From Alteromonas macleodii (GTDB lineage Bacteria; Pseudomonadota; Gammaproteobacteria; Enterobacterales; Alteromonadaceae), in NCBI RefSeq assembly GCF_903772925.1, contig NZ_LR812090.1:3965830-4029829 (forward strand): DNA of 64,000 nt. Direction: 5' to 3'. Made by a program: the position numbers and the translations under genes. Below, piece after piece: positions 12,862-22,421 of the stretch (position 1 is its first letter; the number at the start of each line of letters is the position of its first letter). Below the pieces are notes generated by a model. The model worked only from the letters and a program-made list of their open reading frames with translations. It was not told where the DNA came from and did not search any database.

Positions 12862-13344
12862 GGAGTTACGCTGCGACATCACCTTCGACATCAAAAAAGC
12901 GTTTTTCAAGCATAGTCAAAGTTTTACGCTTTGCCATAATTCAAAGCATTAATTCACAATACGAGCACTTGCCCATATAAGATCATTTGAGAGAAACGCC
13001 ACCCTTTTCGTTTGTCATGTAATAATGAGCAAAATAGCGATAATTTGTATGTTGCGATAGTTCGTAAGTAATTAATTGATTATGCATTTTCTGTTCGCCT
13101 AGGTAGTAACTTAAAGAAGATAAACGCCGTTTCACCTAAAGGCTGAACGCATAGTTTTATAGCTAGGTTTTAGGGTAAATATGCTGATTTACTTAGATAA
13201 ATCTGAGTTAGCGCTACTGCAGCTGAATGAAGATAAACAGACAACAAAAATTCTAGATATATAAGGTTGTAACAGATTGCTCTTTTCAAAAGAACTTAAG
13301 TGATTAGGCTATCGGGGAGTTTGAAGTTGGCGGGGCTTTGATAA
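12862..13344. other. Gene-free region between katG control region and palindromic repeats
   Basis: About 480 bp with no coding frame on either strand that looks real. A+T rich in its left part. Apart from the neighbouring OxyR-like dyad and the repeats to the right I see nothing recognisable. Confidence 0.4.
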
Positions 13345-13393
13345 GTAGGCTCTCCTGTGCCAAGAATGCCGTGGCGAAGCCTAAATAGACGCG
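13345..13393. repeat. Degenerate copy of palindromic intergenic repeat
   Basis: Resembles the better copy at 13482-13555: it shares TAGGCTCTCC, GTGGCGAAGCCTA and a following ATRGACG, but the inner stem is decayed and the outer arms are missing. Confidence 0.6.
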
Positions 13394-13481
13394 ACAAAAG
13401 AGGCAGAAATACGTAAGGTCTTAAAAGAGTGATTGTTATCTATAGAAATGAGAACTTGCAATAAGGCCTGTGAAGGTTATT

Positions 13482-13555
13482 AAAATATAGGCTCTCCACC
13501 GCAGGAAAGCGGTGGCGAAGCCTACATGGACGTATTCACGGCGGGCCTATATTTT
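13482..13555. repeat. Nested palindromic intergenic repeat downstream of mdh
   Basis: A 74-bp element with three nested inverted repeats: outer arms AAAATATAGGC (13482-13492) and GCCTATATTTT (13545-13555); TAGGCT / AGCCTA (13488-13493, 13519-13524); inner stem CCACCGC / GCGGTGG (13496-13515). It sits 35 bp past the mdh stop and may act as the transcript end. Similar sequences with the GTGAATACGTCCATGTAGGC core are, to my knowledge, common between genes in Alteromonadales-type genomes; copy number could not be checked here. Confidence 0.75.
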
Positions 13556-13590
13556 GGTTGCCTTTTCAGGCTTACCCGCCAAAGGCACTA

Positions 13591-14529
13591 TTAGCCGTTT
13601 ACGAAGTCAACGCCAAGCTTGATGTCGCCACGTAGGCCTTCAAGCATGTCGTTTTTCGCTTTTTCTTCAAACGCGCTTAGCTCACCGTATGGCAAGATTT
13701 CTTCAACACCGTTTGCGCCAAGGCGTACTGGGTGTGCGAAGAATGCTGCGTCGTCGCTGTCGTCAGTTTGTACGTAAGTGTACTCAACAACGTTCTCACC
13801 TTGCATTGCTGCAACTAGAGACAGGCAGAAACGAGCTGCTGCTTGACCCATTGAAAGGGTTGCAGAGCCGCCGCCAGCTTTCGCTTCAACAACTTCAGTA
13901 CCCGCATTTTGGATACGAGTAGTTAGGCTAGATACTTCTTCGTCTGTAAACTCTACGCCTTCAACTTGTGAAAGAAGAGGAAGGATAGTTGTACCAGAGT
14001 GACCACCGATTACCGGTACGTGCACAGAAGATACGTCTACATCTTTAAGTTCAGCAACGAAAGTTTCAGCACGGATAACGTCTAGTGTCGTTACACCGAA
14101 AAGCTTGTTCTTGTCGTAAACGCCTTTAGCTTTAAGCGTTTCAGCTGCAATAGCAACAGTAGTGTTAACTGGGTTAGTGATGATACCAACACACGCGTTC
14201 GGGCAGTTATCAGCTACACCTTCGATTAGGTTTTTAACAATGCCGGCGTTGATGTTGAACAGATCAGAACGATCCATACCTGGCTTACGAGGCATACCCG
14301 CTGGAATAAGAACTACGTCTGCTCCAGTAAGTGCATCAGCTAGGTCATCTTTACCGTGACCGGTTACTTTTACCGCAGTGGGGATGTGGCTCAAATCAAC
14401 GGCAACACCAGGAACAACTGGCGCAACGTCATATAGCGCTAAATCTGAACCTGCTGGCAATTGTGTTTTCAACAACAAAGACAGCGCCTGACCAATACCA
14501 CCGGCAGCACCTAACACGGCTACTTTCAT
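13591..14529 (-). CDS. mdh: Malate dehydrogenase
   Basis: Oxidises malate to oxaloacetate with NAD+ in the citric acid cycle. At 312 residues it is the length of E. coli Mdh. Seen are the NAD loop G-A-A-G-G-I-G (7-13), the mobile loop with paired arginines around [10 protein letters not shown] (78-87), G-V-T-T-L-D-V-I-R near 145-153 and the catalytic histidine in I-G-G-H-S-G-T-T near residue 177. It is divergent from argR, the arrangement found in E. coli and relatives. Its own promoter is in the 237-bp gap shared with argR. Confidence 0.97.
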   Translation of the reverse strand: MKVAVLGAAGGIGQALSLLLKTQLPAGSDLALYDVAPVVPGVAVDLSHIPTAVKVTGHGKDDLADALTGADVVLIPAGMPRKPGMDRSDLFNINAGIVKNLIEGVADNCPNACVGIITNPVNTTVAIAAETLKAKGVYDKNKLFGVTTLDVIRAETFVAELKDVDVSSVHVPVIGGHSGTTILPLLSQVEGVEFTDEEVSSLTTRIQNAGTEVVEAKAGGGSATLSMGQAAARFCLSLVAAMQGENVVEYTYVQTDDSDDAAFFAHPVRLGANGVEEILPYGELSAFEEKAKNDMLEGLRGDIKLGVDFVNG

Positions 14530-14638
14530 ACCATTTCTCCTATGGGATTACTTCACGTATTTAAACGGAACGTCACACTAATGCAACGCGGGGGAAAACT
14601 CAATCACCGGATCGTCTTATTAACGTTATTTATGGCGA

Positions 14639-14677
14639 TTTTCATTCGATATTCATTATCATGAATGATTATGCAAA
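14639..14677 (+). promoter_or_regulatory. Tandem ARG boxes controlling argR
   Basis: Two 18-bp ARG-box-like sites, 14639-14656 and 14660-14677, separated by exactly 3 bp, the spacing typical for ArgR hexamer binding. The right box, CATGAATGATTATGCAAA, differs from TGAAT-N4-ATTCA at one core position; the left box keeps one good half. They lie about 90 bp before the argR start and fit known ArgR autorepression. Confidence 0.65.
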
Positions 14678-14766
14678 GAAATTGCGCAAAGTCTACCTGT
14701 ACGGCACAATATACGCATACTAAATACAATTCCTTACGATAACACTTAAAAAAGAAAAGAGCGCTA

Positions 14767-15231
14767 ATGGCAAACGCAAAACAAGAGCAACTCATCAAAG
14801 CTTTTAAAGAAATCCTAAAAGCAGAAAACTATGGTTCGCAGGGCGAGATTGTTGACGCTTTAAAAGCACAAGGTTTTGACAATATCAGCCAATCCAAAAT
14901 CTCTAGAATGCTAAGTAAGTTTGGTGCAGTACGAACCCGAAACGCACGAGGAGACATGGTTTACTGTTTGCCTCCTGAATTAGGTATGCCTACCGCCAAA
15001 AGCCCGCTCAAACAGTTGGTATTAGATATTGTGCACAACAATGTCATGGTTATCATTAGAACTAGCCCAGGTGCAGCACAGCTTATCGCTCGTCTACTTG
15101 ATTCATTGAGTAAAAAAGACGGCGTATTAGGGACTATTGCAGGTGATGACACTATTTTCATTGCCCCTGCTGACGTGACAAGAATTGAAGAATTAAGACA
15201 ACGCGTTGAAGATTTGTTTGAAAATGTTTAG
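14767..15231 (+). CDS. argR: Arginine repressor ArgR
   Basis: Hexameric regulator that binds ARG boxes when arginine is present and represses arginine biosynthesis. 154 residues. Residues 1-70 are the winged-helix DNA-binding domain with the [10 protein letters not shown] recognition helix; residues 85-154 are the oligomerisation and arginine-binding domain, with [10 protein letters not shown] including the paired aspartates that contact arginine. Divergent from mdh. Tandem ARG boxes upstream indicate autoregulation. Confidence 0.96.
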   Translation: MANAKQEQLIKAFKEILKAENYGSQGEIVDALKAQGFDNISQSKISRMLSKFGAVRTRNARGDMVYCLPPELGMPTAKSPLKQLVLDIVHNNVMVIIRTSPGAAQLIARLLDSLSKKDGVLGTIAGDDTIFIAPADVTRIEELRQRVEDLFENV

Positions 15232-15265
15232 TTAAGGCAACTAAAAGCTGACAAACAAAAAACAA

Positions 15266-15290
15266 GAAACCGCATACAAGATGCGGTTTC
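15266..15290 (-). terminator. Terminator of the DJ-1/PfpI gene
   Basis: Perfect ten-pair stem GAAACCGCAT / ATGCGGTTTC with a five-base loop. On the minus strand it is followed by TTGTTTTTTG, so it mainly ends transcription of the gene to its right; it may also help end argR. Confidence 0.75.
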
Positions 15291-15316
15291 CCAATACGTT
15301 ATAAGCTAAGATTATC

Positions 15317-16000
15317 CTAAGATAAAAGCTTAATTATTGCATCTGCTGCGGGGCGTGATGACGGTGGATTCTGCCCCGTTACCAACAAACCATCAGTAAA
15401 CACTTTGACGGCGAAATCATCCGCACTTTCGTATTTACCGCCCTTTTTAACTAGCTCATCTTCAACCAGATAAGGTACAACGTCGGTAAGTTCCATTGCA
15501 GCTTCTTCGCTGTTTGAGAACCCCGTTACTTGTTTGCCATCAACTAAGTATTTGCCATCTGGAGTTTTAACGTCTTTAAGCACGATTGGAGCGTGGCACA
15601 CTGCACCAACAGGTTTATTCGCCGCTATCGTGTCTTCGATTAATTTAATTGAGTGCGCGTTATCAGAAAGATCCCATAACGGGCCATGGCCACCAGGGTA
15701 AAATACGGCGTCGAACTCATCTGCACGCACATCTTCAAGCGGTATGGTCGAGGCGATAGCACTACGCGCTAACTCATCCTTTGTATACCGTATTGCGTCG
15801 TCTGTCATCGCATCATCTGCAAGGCTATTGGGGTCAATAGGTACTTGCCCGCCCATTGGCGATGCCAGCGTAATCGTATAGCCTTGGTCTTTAAATGCGT
15901 AATATGGCGCTGCGAACTCTTCTAACCACATGCCAGTTTTCTTACCCGTATCACCCATAATTTCGTGAGACGTCATTACCATTAGCATACGTTTTGTCAT
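15317..16000 (-). CDS. DJ-1/PfpI (type 1 glutamine amidotransferase-like) family protein
   Basis: 227 residues, close to the class of large DJ-1/PfpI proteins related to Hsp31 chaperone/glyoxalase III. The nucleophile elbow A-V-C-H-A-P places Cys135 and His136 as catalytic residues; the acidic partner is likely Glu27 or Glu28 in W-L-E-E. Y-P-G-G-H-G at 101-106 is the oxyanion-hole region. A GGAGGG ribosome site precedes the start. It stands alone. Function could be methylglyoxal detoxification or protein/nucleotide repair; sequence alone cannot decide. Confidence 0.85.
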   Translation of the reverse strand: MTKRMLMVMTSHEIMGDTGKKTGMWLEEFAAPYYAFKDQGYTITLASPMGGQVPIDPNSLADDAMTDDAIRYTKDELARSAIASTIPLEDVRADEFDAVFYPGGHGPLWDLSDNAHSIKLIEDTIAANKPVGAVCHAPIVLKDVKTPDGKYLVDGKQVTGFSNSEEAAMELTDVVPYLVEDELVKKGGKYESADDFAVKVFTDGLLVTGQNPPSSRPAADAIIKLLS

Positions 16001-16123
16001 AAGCCCTCCTTGCGAGCATTTAAAAGTTTTCTCGTCAGTTAGTTCGTGTGGTGGGGGAACTTAGATCATAAGCAATCACAGTGATCGATTAGCGGCTTGT
16101 GTGTGAGATAAATCGCAGGCATA

Positions 16124-16157
16124 AAAAAGTGCCACTTCCTGTTAAGGAAAGTGGCAC
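16124..16157 (-). terminator. Terminator of the TonB-dependent receptor gene
   Basis: Hairpin GTGCCACTTCCT / AGGAAaGTGGCAC (16129-16157) with one bulged base. The minus strand continues with T6, so it fits as the end of the receptor transcript. Confidence 0.8.
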
Positions 16158-16198
16158 CTAACACTACAACTTGTAGTCTGAGTAATTAGCTAACGCTA

Positions 16199-19100
16199 TT
16201 AGAAGCGGTAGTTAATACCCACACGTGCAGACCATGCAGACGCTTCAGTATCGATGCGCTGACCACTAGGTCCATCAAAGTTTGTGAAAGTATATTGACC
16301 GTCTGCAAACTCAGCATCTACAACTGGCTCGTTATACTCAAAAGGAACTTGACGCAGTACGCCCCATTGATCGTTCAGCAAGTTACCTAGGTTACGAATA
16401 GCGAAGAAGATTTCACCTTCATGCCCTTCCATGAAACCAGGGATTTCTTGTGCAACACGGAAGTCCACACGAGAAACCCAATCTGAGTCTTGTGCATTTC
16501 GGTCAACAATAGTACCTCGTGAGCCCTCTAAACCAGCATCTGCAATGAATCTATCAAATGCAGCTTGGTCAAAATTTGGCCCGTAATTTACTAGCGGATC
16601 GTTTTCTAGAGGTACGTAAAGAAGGTTACGATCTTCGAAGAAACGTTCATCACCAAATCCTGGATCGCCGTCAAATGTATAGCTAAACACTTGACCACTA
16701 CGACGAGTTGCGAATAGGTTGAAGCGTGTTGCATAACCGTCAAAGAACTCATGCGTATAGCTTAAGTTAAGCGTAAAACGATGTTCAATCTGATAGTTAC
16801 TTGTAGCAACCCCAGGGCTCTGTAAGTCAGCTACAGAGAGGTTACCGTAGTTTGAACTAGCAGTTGAGCTGTTCATTGGGCTACCTTGCTCAATATCTTG
16901 ATGCGAGTAACCAAATGTTGCGTTAAAGCCGTTTTCAAAATTTTTCTGTGCAGTGAACGTGTAAACCCACCCGCTACCTTCATCAGGATTGTTTGTTAAC
17001 AAGTAATCTGTACCTGAACGACCACAGTTAGAGCTTGTTGGATCTGCCTGACAATCTGCGTCCAGAGCATCAAAATCTTGATAAACCGGACGACCGTCAG
17101 GTGCAGTACCGGCGTTGCGAATGTTGAGCGGAATGCTCATAGCAGGATTCTTTTCGCGTGTATAAATAATATCTGCGGTCAAAACCAAGCCAGCATCTAA
17201 CTCATGTTGAACACCGATATTATATTTCCACAGTGCTGGCACGTCAAAGTCAGGGTCTAGCGCATTTACTGCTCCATCACCACCAACAAAGAACTCAGGA
17301 TCAGTAGCAAGCGCTGGTAATTCAAAACCAAAGTTTGCTGTGTTTGTCCCATCAAGTGCTGCTAGAACTCGAGGATCGGTAGAATCACCTTCAAACTCTG
17401 AACCACGGATAGAAACACCATTGTTAGAATAGTTATTAGACAACCATACGTTAGGGTTACCACCAGAAAACAGACCTACGCCACCATAAATGAATGTTTC
17501 ATCATCATAGATATAGTTGAAGCCTAGACGAGGTTGAATTAGGTCGAAGTCTGGACCTTGCGCATTTGAGAAACCATAGCGTTGCTCAAAACGGCTGTTC
17601 TCAATAGGGTCGCTATCAGAAGTATACTTATCATAACGCAGCCCCAGCGTTAAGGTTAGATCAGCGTTAACCATCCAACGGTCCTGGAAGTAAGCAGTGA
17701 ACGTACGGAAATCAAACTCAGCAGCACCGTCATTTACATCCAAAGATGGAGGAATGTTGTAGGCTATACGGCTAGCTTGTTGATTTTCGAAATCTTCTAG
17801 TGAATCAAATTCAAAAATACCTTGACTGCCTGGAACGAATAAGTTGAAAACAGACACGTTTTCGTACTCAACGCCTGCTGTAAATTCGTGGTCACCTTCA
17901 AAATAGTTTGCGATGAATACATAATTGTCTGTATCGTAATCTAACTGATTCGCTTGACGGAATTGATCAACACCAATACTTACGTCAACACCCGGTGCCG
18001 CGTTGAAAATAGTGATATCGCCAAAATCTGGCTGTGAAGAGCCAGGAGTCTGGCCATTTACAACTTCTGCACGGTTAACACGGAACTGAGTCGATAATTT
18101 AGAGTTCCAATCAGAGAAAATCTGAACACCGTAAGTCGTTAACTCGTTTCTTCTTTGGTAATAACGATCAGAGAACGCAAAGCTATCGTTACCCAAACCT
18201 GTTGTAGAAAGTGTGAAACCTTTCGTGTTTTGATAGGTAATTTGAGCTCGGTGATCGTTACTGATTTCCCAGTCAATTTTCGCAAGCACTTTCTCTTCTT
18301 CAAGATCAAGAGCACTTAGAACGTCACCAACTTGATAACCATAAACATCGCTAGCAATGCTTGATACTCTGTCTAAAATTTCAGACGTTAGGCCTTCAAT
18401 TTCATTCAGTACTGGAGCTCCTTCAGGTCCAAACTCGATAACGTCTACTGGCTCATGTTTTTCAAAAGCACCGAAGAAGAACAACTTGTCTTTAATAATA
18501 GGGAACCCTACAGTACCGCCGTAGCGTCGTTCGTTAAAAGCTGGAACAACAAATTCGTTGCTGTCTACTTCGTCGCCCTGAAGAGAGTCGTTAGTGTAGT
18601 CGAAGAATACGCTACCGTGAACTTCATTGGTACCAGAACGCGTAACCGCATTGATAGTACAGCCAGTGAAACCGCCATAAAGAACATCAAATGGTGCTAG
18701 TTCTACTGCAACTTGATCAATTGCATCAAATGGGAAAGGAAGACGCTCAGTCGGGTATCCGTTTGCATTTAAACCAAAGTTATCATTCTGCTTTACGCCA
18801 TCTACAGTCAGACTGTTAAATCTGTTGTTCACACCTGCACAACCAATTGCGCCAGAATTCGTAGGGTCGATAGATATACGAGGGTCAATAGCGATTACAT
18901 CTTTGATATCACGATCAACGTTTGGCTGAGACTGAAGTTGTTCAAAGCCAAAAGAAGCGCCTGGACCTGTTGCTTCAGTCATAACACCAGATGCGTAACC
19001 GCTAACAACAATGCGTTCTACATCTGCTGGTTGAAGTGAAATTTCAATATTTGATGTCTCACCTAGGGTCAGAAAGATATCTTTAACCGTACGTGTACCT

Positions 19101-19369
19101 TCACTGTCAGTTACGCTGATAGTGTAAGGTCCACCAACGCGTAGACCACGTGCACTGAACGCACCGTTACTCTCAGAGTTGTAGGTACGAGATTGGCCAG
19201 TACGAGTATCTGTGACAGTGATAACCGCACCCTCAACGATAGCACCGCTTTCGTTCACGATAGTACCTCGAACACCGGATGACGTTTCTTGCGCCATTGC
19301 AGTGGTCGACAAACCGATTGACAGCGCAACCGCAGCCGCAATGCGACTGAATTTAGCTGATGAGCTCAT
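16199..19369 (-). CDS. TonB-dependent receptor, Oar-like, with N-terminal carboxypeptidase-regulatory-like domain
   Basis: Outer-membrane active transporter, 1056 residues. A Sec signal peptide ends at A-M-A-Q (about residue 26). Residues about 30-115 form a CarboxypepD_reg-like beta domain, followed by a plug region (about 130-250) and a large beta-barrel that closes with the aromatic C-terminal residue of outer-membrane proteins (N-Y-R-F). The plug has two cysteines (G-C-A-G and G-C-T-I), as seen in Oar-like receptors. The substrate is unknown; relatives are implicated in uptake of large substrates or adhesion. The PhnD-like binding-protein gene is divergent to it, but a functional link is only a guess. 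Confidence 0.9.
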   Translation of the reverse strand: MSSSAKFSRIAAAVALSIGLSTTAMAQETSSGVRGTIVNESGAIVEGAVITVTDTRTGQSRTYNSESNGAFSARGLRVGGPYTISVTDSEGTRTVKDIFLTLGETSNIEISLQPADVERIVVSGYASGVMTEATGPGASFGFEQLQSQPNVDRDIKDVIAIDPRISIDPTNSGAIGCAGVNNRFNSLTVDGVKQNDNFGLNANGYPTERLPFPFDAIDQVAVELAPFDVLYGGFTGCTINAVTRSGTNEVHGSVFFDYTNDSLQGDEVDSNEFVVPAFNERRYGGTVGFPIIKDKLFFFGAFEKHEPVDVIEFGPEGAPVLNEIEGLTSEILDRVSSIASDVYGYQVGDVLSALDLEEEKVLAKIDWEISNDHRAQITYQNTKGFTLSTTGLGNDSFAFSDRYYQRRNELTTYGVQIFSDWNSKLSTQFRVNRAEVVNGQTPGSSQPDFGDITIFNAAPGVDVSIGVDQFRQANQLDYDTDNYVFIANYFEGDHEFTAGVEYENVSVFNLFVPGSQGIFEFDSLEDFENQQASRIAYNIPPSLDVNDGAAEFDFRTFTAYFQDRWMVNADLTLTLGLRYDKYTSDSDPIENSRFEQRYGFSNAQGPDFDLIQPRLGFNYIYDDETFIYGGVGLFSGGNPNVWLSNNYSNNGVSIRGSEFEGDSTDPRVLAALDGTNTANFGFELPALATDPEFFVGGDGAVNALDPDFDVPALWKYNIGVQHELDAGLVLTADIIYTREKNPAMSIPLNIRNAGTAPDGRPVYQDFDALDADCQADPTSSNCGRSGTDYLLTNNPDEGSGWVYTFTAQKNFENGFNATFGYSHQDIEQGSPMNSSTASSNYGNLSVADLQSPGVATSNYQIEHRFTLNLSYTHEFFDGYATRFNLFATRRSGQVFSYTFDGDPGFGDERFFEDRNLLYVPLENDPLVNYGPNFDQAAFDRFIADAGLEGSRGTIVDRNAQDSDWVSRVDFRVAQEIPGFMEGHEGEIFFAIRNLGNLLNDQWGVLRQVPFEYNEPVVDAEFADGQYTFTNFDGPSGQRIDTEASAWSARVGINYRF

Positions 19370-19750
19370 GTGTGTTTCCCTTTTTGTTTAAATTCTTTTT
19401 TACACGGTCTAGTGTAGAGCAAAAATACCACAATTAAGCCGTGTTTAAACTCGGATGTCACAAATTGTCGTAAACATTCGTGTCAGTTTTATTACAGTTT
19501 TACATTTTTATTTAGCGCTAATCGCCCGAGGCTACTGAGTTTGCAATTTATTTCTTGACCATATGGTCAAGTTAATTTACTTATTGTTATTATCGATAAC
19601 TCATTCCGATTAGCTGAAGCTATTCTTGACAGATATACGACTAATAAACAGCGTTTATTAAAAATCAGGTTTACCCATAATAAAACATTTAATATCAACA
19701 ACATAACTCATTAAAATAAATTTACCTATTGCAATAAATAACCTTAGCTG
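19370..19750. other. Divergent promoter region of the TonB receptor and the PhnD-like gene
   Basis: 381 bp, very A+T rich, no coding frame. It contains the 16-bp palindrome at 19555-19570. Promoters for both divergent genes should be here; none could be assigned with confidence. Confidence 0.5.
19555..19570. promoter_or_regulatory. Perfect 16-bp palindrome, candidate operator
   Basis: TTGACCATATGGTCAA is a perfect dyad in the gap between the TonB receptor and the PhnD-like gene. The core GACCA-N2-TGGTC recurs at 23648. The regulator is unknown; the form suits a TetR- or GntR-type dimer. Confidence 0.5.
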
Positions 19751-20644
19751 ATGAAATTACTACATAAATCGTTAATTCATTTGGTCGTTTTTTTGACGAA
19801 TTTCAGAATTGTTACTACTGGAAAATGGATATTTTTTATTATTGCTGCATTTATCTGCGGCTTGATAAATTATTCCCAAAGTTCGGCATTTTATGCTGAT
19901 ATAGCCCCCCAAACTGGTCAATATTTAAGCTGCAAGACAGAACTTGCGGAGAATTTTGATATTTTTTCTGTTTACGTGACTGATGGTGAAATTGCTGAAT
20001 TAGCGAAGGCAAAGTTGTGCAATAACCAAACAATCAAACGCCAATATGGAGAGGTCAAAATAATTATCGGACAAGGCGATTACGACACTTTTCGCTATAT
20101 AAACCACGGCGTTGTTGATTTAGCTTTAGTCAAAAGCAATGTAGTTGATGCATTTGGAGCGGACCAGATTTATGGCTTAACTAAAATAGCGTCGCATCCT
20201 AATTACTCGGCATTTTTTATTGCTTTAAGAGAAAAGCCAACCCTTTCAAAAGAATACCTTTTAGGAAAACGCATCGGCCTATTAGATTATCCAAGTAGTC
20301 GCTCGGGGCATATTGTTCCGAAGACCGTAATGCAAAAATTTGGTCTGAGTGACAATAATGTCGATATTGTCTATTTCAGCTCTCACCAAGAGCTGAGACG
20401 CGCTCTACTTGCTGGTGATGTTGATATTATTTCTTCGTATTGGGCAGAAGAAGATAAGGAAAGATTTTCACGCAACTACGCTACGCCGATATTAGAAAGC
20501 GTAAGCGGGATGCAGTGGTTTTTGAAAATGCAAACGCAAAACACCGACTTGTTTTGTGCAATGCAGTCTGTAATTCATGACATAGCGATGTCTCACCCCA
20601 GGCCTTATTACAAAACTATTACGTTAGAACAGGGGTGTAACTAA
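19751..20644 (+). CDS. PhnD-like periplasmic substrate-binding protein (orphan)
   Basis: 297 residues. An N-terminal hydrophobic segment (about 26-46) is either a signal or a membrane anchor. The rest resembles phosphate/phosphonate-type (PhnD-like, type 2 periplasmic) binding proteins: the G-x-x-D-Y-D-T-F-R-Y segment, L-L-G-K-R-I-G-L-L-D and repeated D-I-V/D-I-I-S-S-Y-W patterns. No ABC permease or ATPase gene is nearby. The stop overlaps the start of the next gene by one base (TAATG), so the two are coupled. It may be a sensor module rather than a transporter part. Base composition is visibly more A+T rich than in the flanking genes. Confidence 0.7.
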   Translation: MKLLHKSLIHLVVFLTNFRIVTTGKWIFFIIAAFICGLINYSQSSAFYADIAPQTGQYLSCKTELAENFDIFSVYVTDGEIAELAKAKLCNNQTIKRQYGEVKIIIGQGDYDTFRYINHGVVDLALVKSNVVDAFGADQIYGLTKIASHPNYSAFFIALREKPTLSKEYLLGKRIGLLDYPSSRSGHIVPKTVMQKFGLSDNNVDIVYFSSHQELRRALLAGDVDIISSYWAEEDKERFSRNYATPILESVSGMQWFLKMQTQNTDLFCAMQSVIHDIAMSHPRPYYKTITLEQGCN

Positions 20645-21597
20645 TGCGTAATAAAAAGGTTTATTTTAAGTCTAATCCCCTGATTGCTGTTAACGTCTTG
20701 GCCTTAATTTTGGCGCTACAGTGTGTTGCTATAGTCGCACAATATTTCTCTTTTCAATCTTCAATACATCAAGCGGTCGATAATGTTCAGAGACGAATTA
20801 GTTTAGACAGTGCCTTTTTAGATGTTGGAAATAAGACGCTTAATACGCCGGTCAATCAATTTGCTATTCAACGCTATATGAATAGATTAAACGGCAACCT
20901 CAAACAAAATGATTACCCAGTTATTGTTAAAGGGATTCAGGGGATAGAAACAAGTACAGAAAGTTTCGTTCACTATCCCAGCGAAACTTTCTCACGCTTC
21001 GTTAACGCAGAACAAGAAATTCTCGTTGTCTTGCGCAGCAAAACACCGTTTAGCGCTTTAACTTTCAGCTGGACCAGTTTATTAGCATCACTGGTTATTT
21101 CACCGCTATTCTTTATTTCGAATAAGACGAAAAAGACTCAAAAAGCGCTTGAGGAAGAAATACCTCCTTCTCCAAAGCTTATTATAAATTTGCAAAACAA
21201 AACAATTTCTAACGGCGTAGACGATAAAGTGGTTACCCTTCAAAACAAACCATTATGTTTCTATACTGCTTTAGTAAAATATTGTATAGAGTATTCAGAT
21301 ACTCCACTTCCCCCGCACAAGGATGTACCTCCTGAATTGCTTGCATTGGCAAACAAAAGTTTTGGGCGGCTTATCGAACTTGGCCATACGAAGCGAAAGC
21401 GCCCTGATTTCAACGCAAACCTAGATAAAACGTTAAGTGAAATAAGAGCCGCCCTTGATGAGCTATTCTTGTCTTACAATGAAGAAAAAGAGAAGTATTA
21501 CCCACCTCGTGCTCAGGGTGAAGGTTCACGTTCAAAGCAACACTCTTATGCATTGCCACCGATAAAAGAAGAGGATATCGAAATTATTGGTAACTAA
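20644..21597 (+). CDS. Membrane protein with periplasmic sensor-like and cytoplasmic domains, unknown function
   Basis: 317 residues, not recognised. Two hydrophobic segments (about 13-33 and 141-160) enclose a periplasmic loop of about 105 residues. The cytoplasmic part (about 175-317) has a K-L-I-I-N-L-Q-N-K-T-I-S start, a conserved-looking segment L-G-H-T-K-R-K-R-P-D-F-N and a helical L-S-E-I-R-A-A-L-D-E-L-F stretch, suggesting a compact output domain, perhaps DNA-binding, then a charged tail. It is translationally coupled to the PhnD-like protein, so a two-protein sensing unit is likely. No catalytic motif was seen. Confidence 0.65.
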   Translation: MRNKKVYFKSNPLIAVNVLALILALQCVAIVAQYFSFQSSIHQAVDNVQRRISLDSAFLDVGNKTLNTPVNQFAIQRYMNRLNGNLKQNDYPVIVKGIQGIETSTESFVHYPSETFSRFVNAEQEILVVLRSKTPFSALTFSWTSLLASLVISPLFFISNKTKKTQKALEEEIPPSPKLIINLQNKTISNGVDDKVVTLQNKPLCFYTALVKYCIEYSDTPLPPHKDVPPELLALANKSFGRLIELGHTKRKRPDFNANLDKTLSEIRAALDELFLSYNEEKEKYYPPRAQGEGSRSKQHSYALPPIKEEDIEIIGN

Positions 21598-21785
21598 TTA
21601 AAAACTGACCACTTGGAGAACTTTTTTGTATTTTATGCGAGTTTATAAAACAGCCCGCAATACCTTGAAAATACAATAAAGTTCTAGCAAAGACCGCGCC
21701 CAAAAGTGAGAACTTGTGAATATAACATTGATTCGCGAGTCCTAAACGCGTATCTTTGCACCAACAAAACCAGCTTTATAGTACT

Positions 21786-22409
21786 ATGCAATCGCCACTA
21801 ATTATTGCCATTTCTGGAGCTTCTGGCTCTGGGAAGTCTCTTTTTACAAAAAATTTGTTTAACGGCTTCAGTGCTCAAGGCCGCCCTGTTCAAGTGCTGC
21901 GCGAAGATCACTACTATCGCGCCCAAGATCACCTTCCCATGGAACAGCGTGAGAAGAATAACTACGATCATCCAAATGCGTTTGAACACGAGCTATTGAA
22001 AGCGCACTTGCAAGCATTGCGTGATGGCCAACCTATTGACTATCCACACTACTGTTATAAAACGCACACGCGCTTACCTGAAACTGAACGCCTTAACCCA
22101 GCGCCAGTTATCATCCTTGAAGGTATCATGTTGCTTGCGCGTACCGATTTATTACCTCTATATGACGTAAAAATCTTTATCGACACTCCTCTTGATATTT
22201 GTTTGATGCGCCGAATGATGCGAGACCTGAAAGAACGTGGCCGTAGCATTGAGTCAGTGGCAAAGCAGTACGAAGAAACTGTAAAACCTATGTATCATCA
22301 ATTTATCGAACCGAGCCGCTTCACTGCCGACGTAGTAGTGACGCAAGGTGGCAAAAACCAAATTGCATTAGATGTGATCAAATCACACATTCAGCAAGCG
22401 CTTCTTTAA
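21786..22409 (+). CDS. udk: Uridine kinase
   Basis: Phosphorylates uridine and cytidine to their monophosphates in pyrimidine salvage. P-loop G-A-S-G-S-G-K-S near the N-terminus, the D-H-Y-Y substrate segment, N-Y-D-H-P and the H-T-R motif are typical of Udk. From the ATG at 21786 it has 207 residues; a TTG ten codons upstream is possible and would match the 213 residues of E. coli Udk more closely, but neither has a clear ribosome site. Twelve bases separate it from the nucleoside transporter gene, so uptake and phosphorylation of nucleosides form one operon. Confidence 0.88.
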   Translation: MQSPLIIAISGASGSGKSLFTKNLFNGFSAQGRPVQVLREDHYYRAQDHLPMEQREKNNYDHPNAFEHELLKAHLQALRDGQPIDYPHYCYKTHTRLPETERLNPAPVIILEGIMLLARTDLLPLYDVKIFIDTPLDICLMRRMMRDLKERGRSIESVAKQYEETVKPMYHQFIEPSRFTADVVVTQGGKNQIALDVIKSHIQQALL

Positions 22410-22421
22410 GGAAACATTACT

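Noticed and set aside
14604..14798. 64-codon open frame on the minus strand between mdh and argR
   Set aside because: It covers the ARG boxes and argR promoter; no ribosome site.
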